Shown here piece after piece: positions 40,605 through 40,743 of a DNA stretch of 40,743 bases. The notes beneath the pieces are model-generated. The model was not told the origin of the DNA. It searched no databases and was given only the letters and a program-made list of their open reading frames with translations. Source of the stretch: Chara braunii (Eukaryota > Streptophyta > Charophyceae > Charales > Characeae); contig BFEA01000595.1 of the NCBI GenBank assembly GCA_003427395.1, forward strand, positions 270,721 through 311,463, in the 5' to 3' direction. The position numbers were made by a program, and so were the translations under genes. Position 1 is the stretch's first letter; every line of letters begins with the position of its first letter.

Positions 40605-40743
40605 TTAAACCACCAGTACCTTCCCCAATGTTGGGAAAATACGAGATGCTGGCCAGTACCCGAAGTTTTCGGGGGTCGGACAGAGGGTCGGCAATGTCCC
40701 AAAAGTCGTATTTTTTTTTTTGCCCGTGCACGAAAGGGAAAGG
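40605..40743 (-). repeat. LTR edge of another minus-strand element, cut by window end
   Basis: On the minus strand, TTTTCCCAACA is followed by TTGGGGAAGGTACTGGTGG. This is very like the element 3 LTR/primer-site junction at 26213-26240. The remaining bases (T9 run, GGGTCGGACAGAGGGTCGG) belong to the presumed LTR, which continues outside the window. Confidence 0.5.

Overview
The window is nuclear DNA of a plant-lineage eukaryote. My best guess is a streptophyte alga such as Chara braunii; this rests on the plant-type importin, the Ty3/Gypsy families and the very large introns, and is inference, not proof. There is no prokaryotic gene organisation. Almost every long open frame is a retroelement relic or low-complexity sequence.

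The one host gene I recognise is the 5' part of an importin-11-like nuclear transport receptor on the + strand. It is split into three small exons far apart: exon 1 (127-267), exon 2 (4332-4444) and exon 3 (37337-37409). Splice sites and phases fit exactly (phase 0, then phase 2). Together they encode about 109 residues, covering the importin-beta N-terminal region. Intron 1 is about 4.1 kb, intron 2 about 32.9 kb, and intron 3 runs off the window. Everything else is intronic.

Intron 1 holds microsatellites, pyrimidine-rich tracts and a 314-bp tandem duplication containing a single N. Intron 2 is a stack of decayed mobile elements. In order: a 195-bp Mutator-like foldback element with a 9-bp target duplication (5018-5212). 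Then a 10.3-kb minus-strand chromovirus-type Ty3/Gypsy element (6158-16501) with both LTRs, whose 3' end carries extra copies of pol C-terminus plus part of the LTR. Its leader contains a plastid rpoC1-like fragment and a probable sequencing-adapter remnant. Next come a 222-bp-arm inverted repeat holding an exon-like fragment (17154-17772), a + strand element with an initiator-Met primer site (to about 21775), and a minus-strand element (21776-27170) interrupted by an LTR-like insert and a TIR element. After that lies an unrecognised minus-strand coding array with a recurring domain (27215-30569), then about 6.5 kb in which I identify nothing firm.

Intron 3 begins with a scrambled + strand Gypsy relic (37963-40604) in which pol is followed by gag, abutting another LTR edge at the window end.

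Several signals are assembly or library artefacts, not biology: an exact 81-bp repeat flanking the N at 9344, and a Tn5 mosaic-end sequence at 15294-15312. Family assignments were made by eye from motifs; no searches were run.
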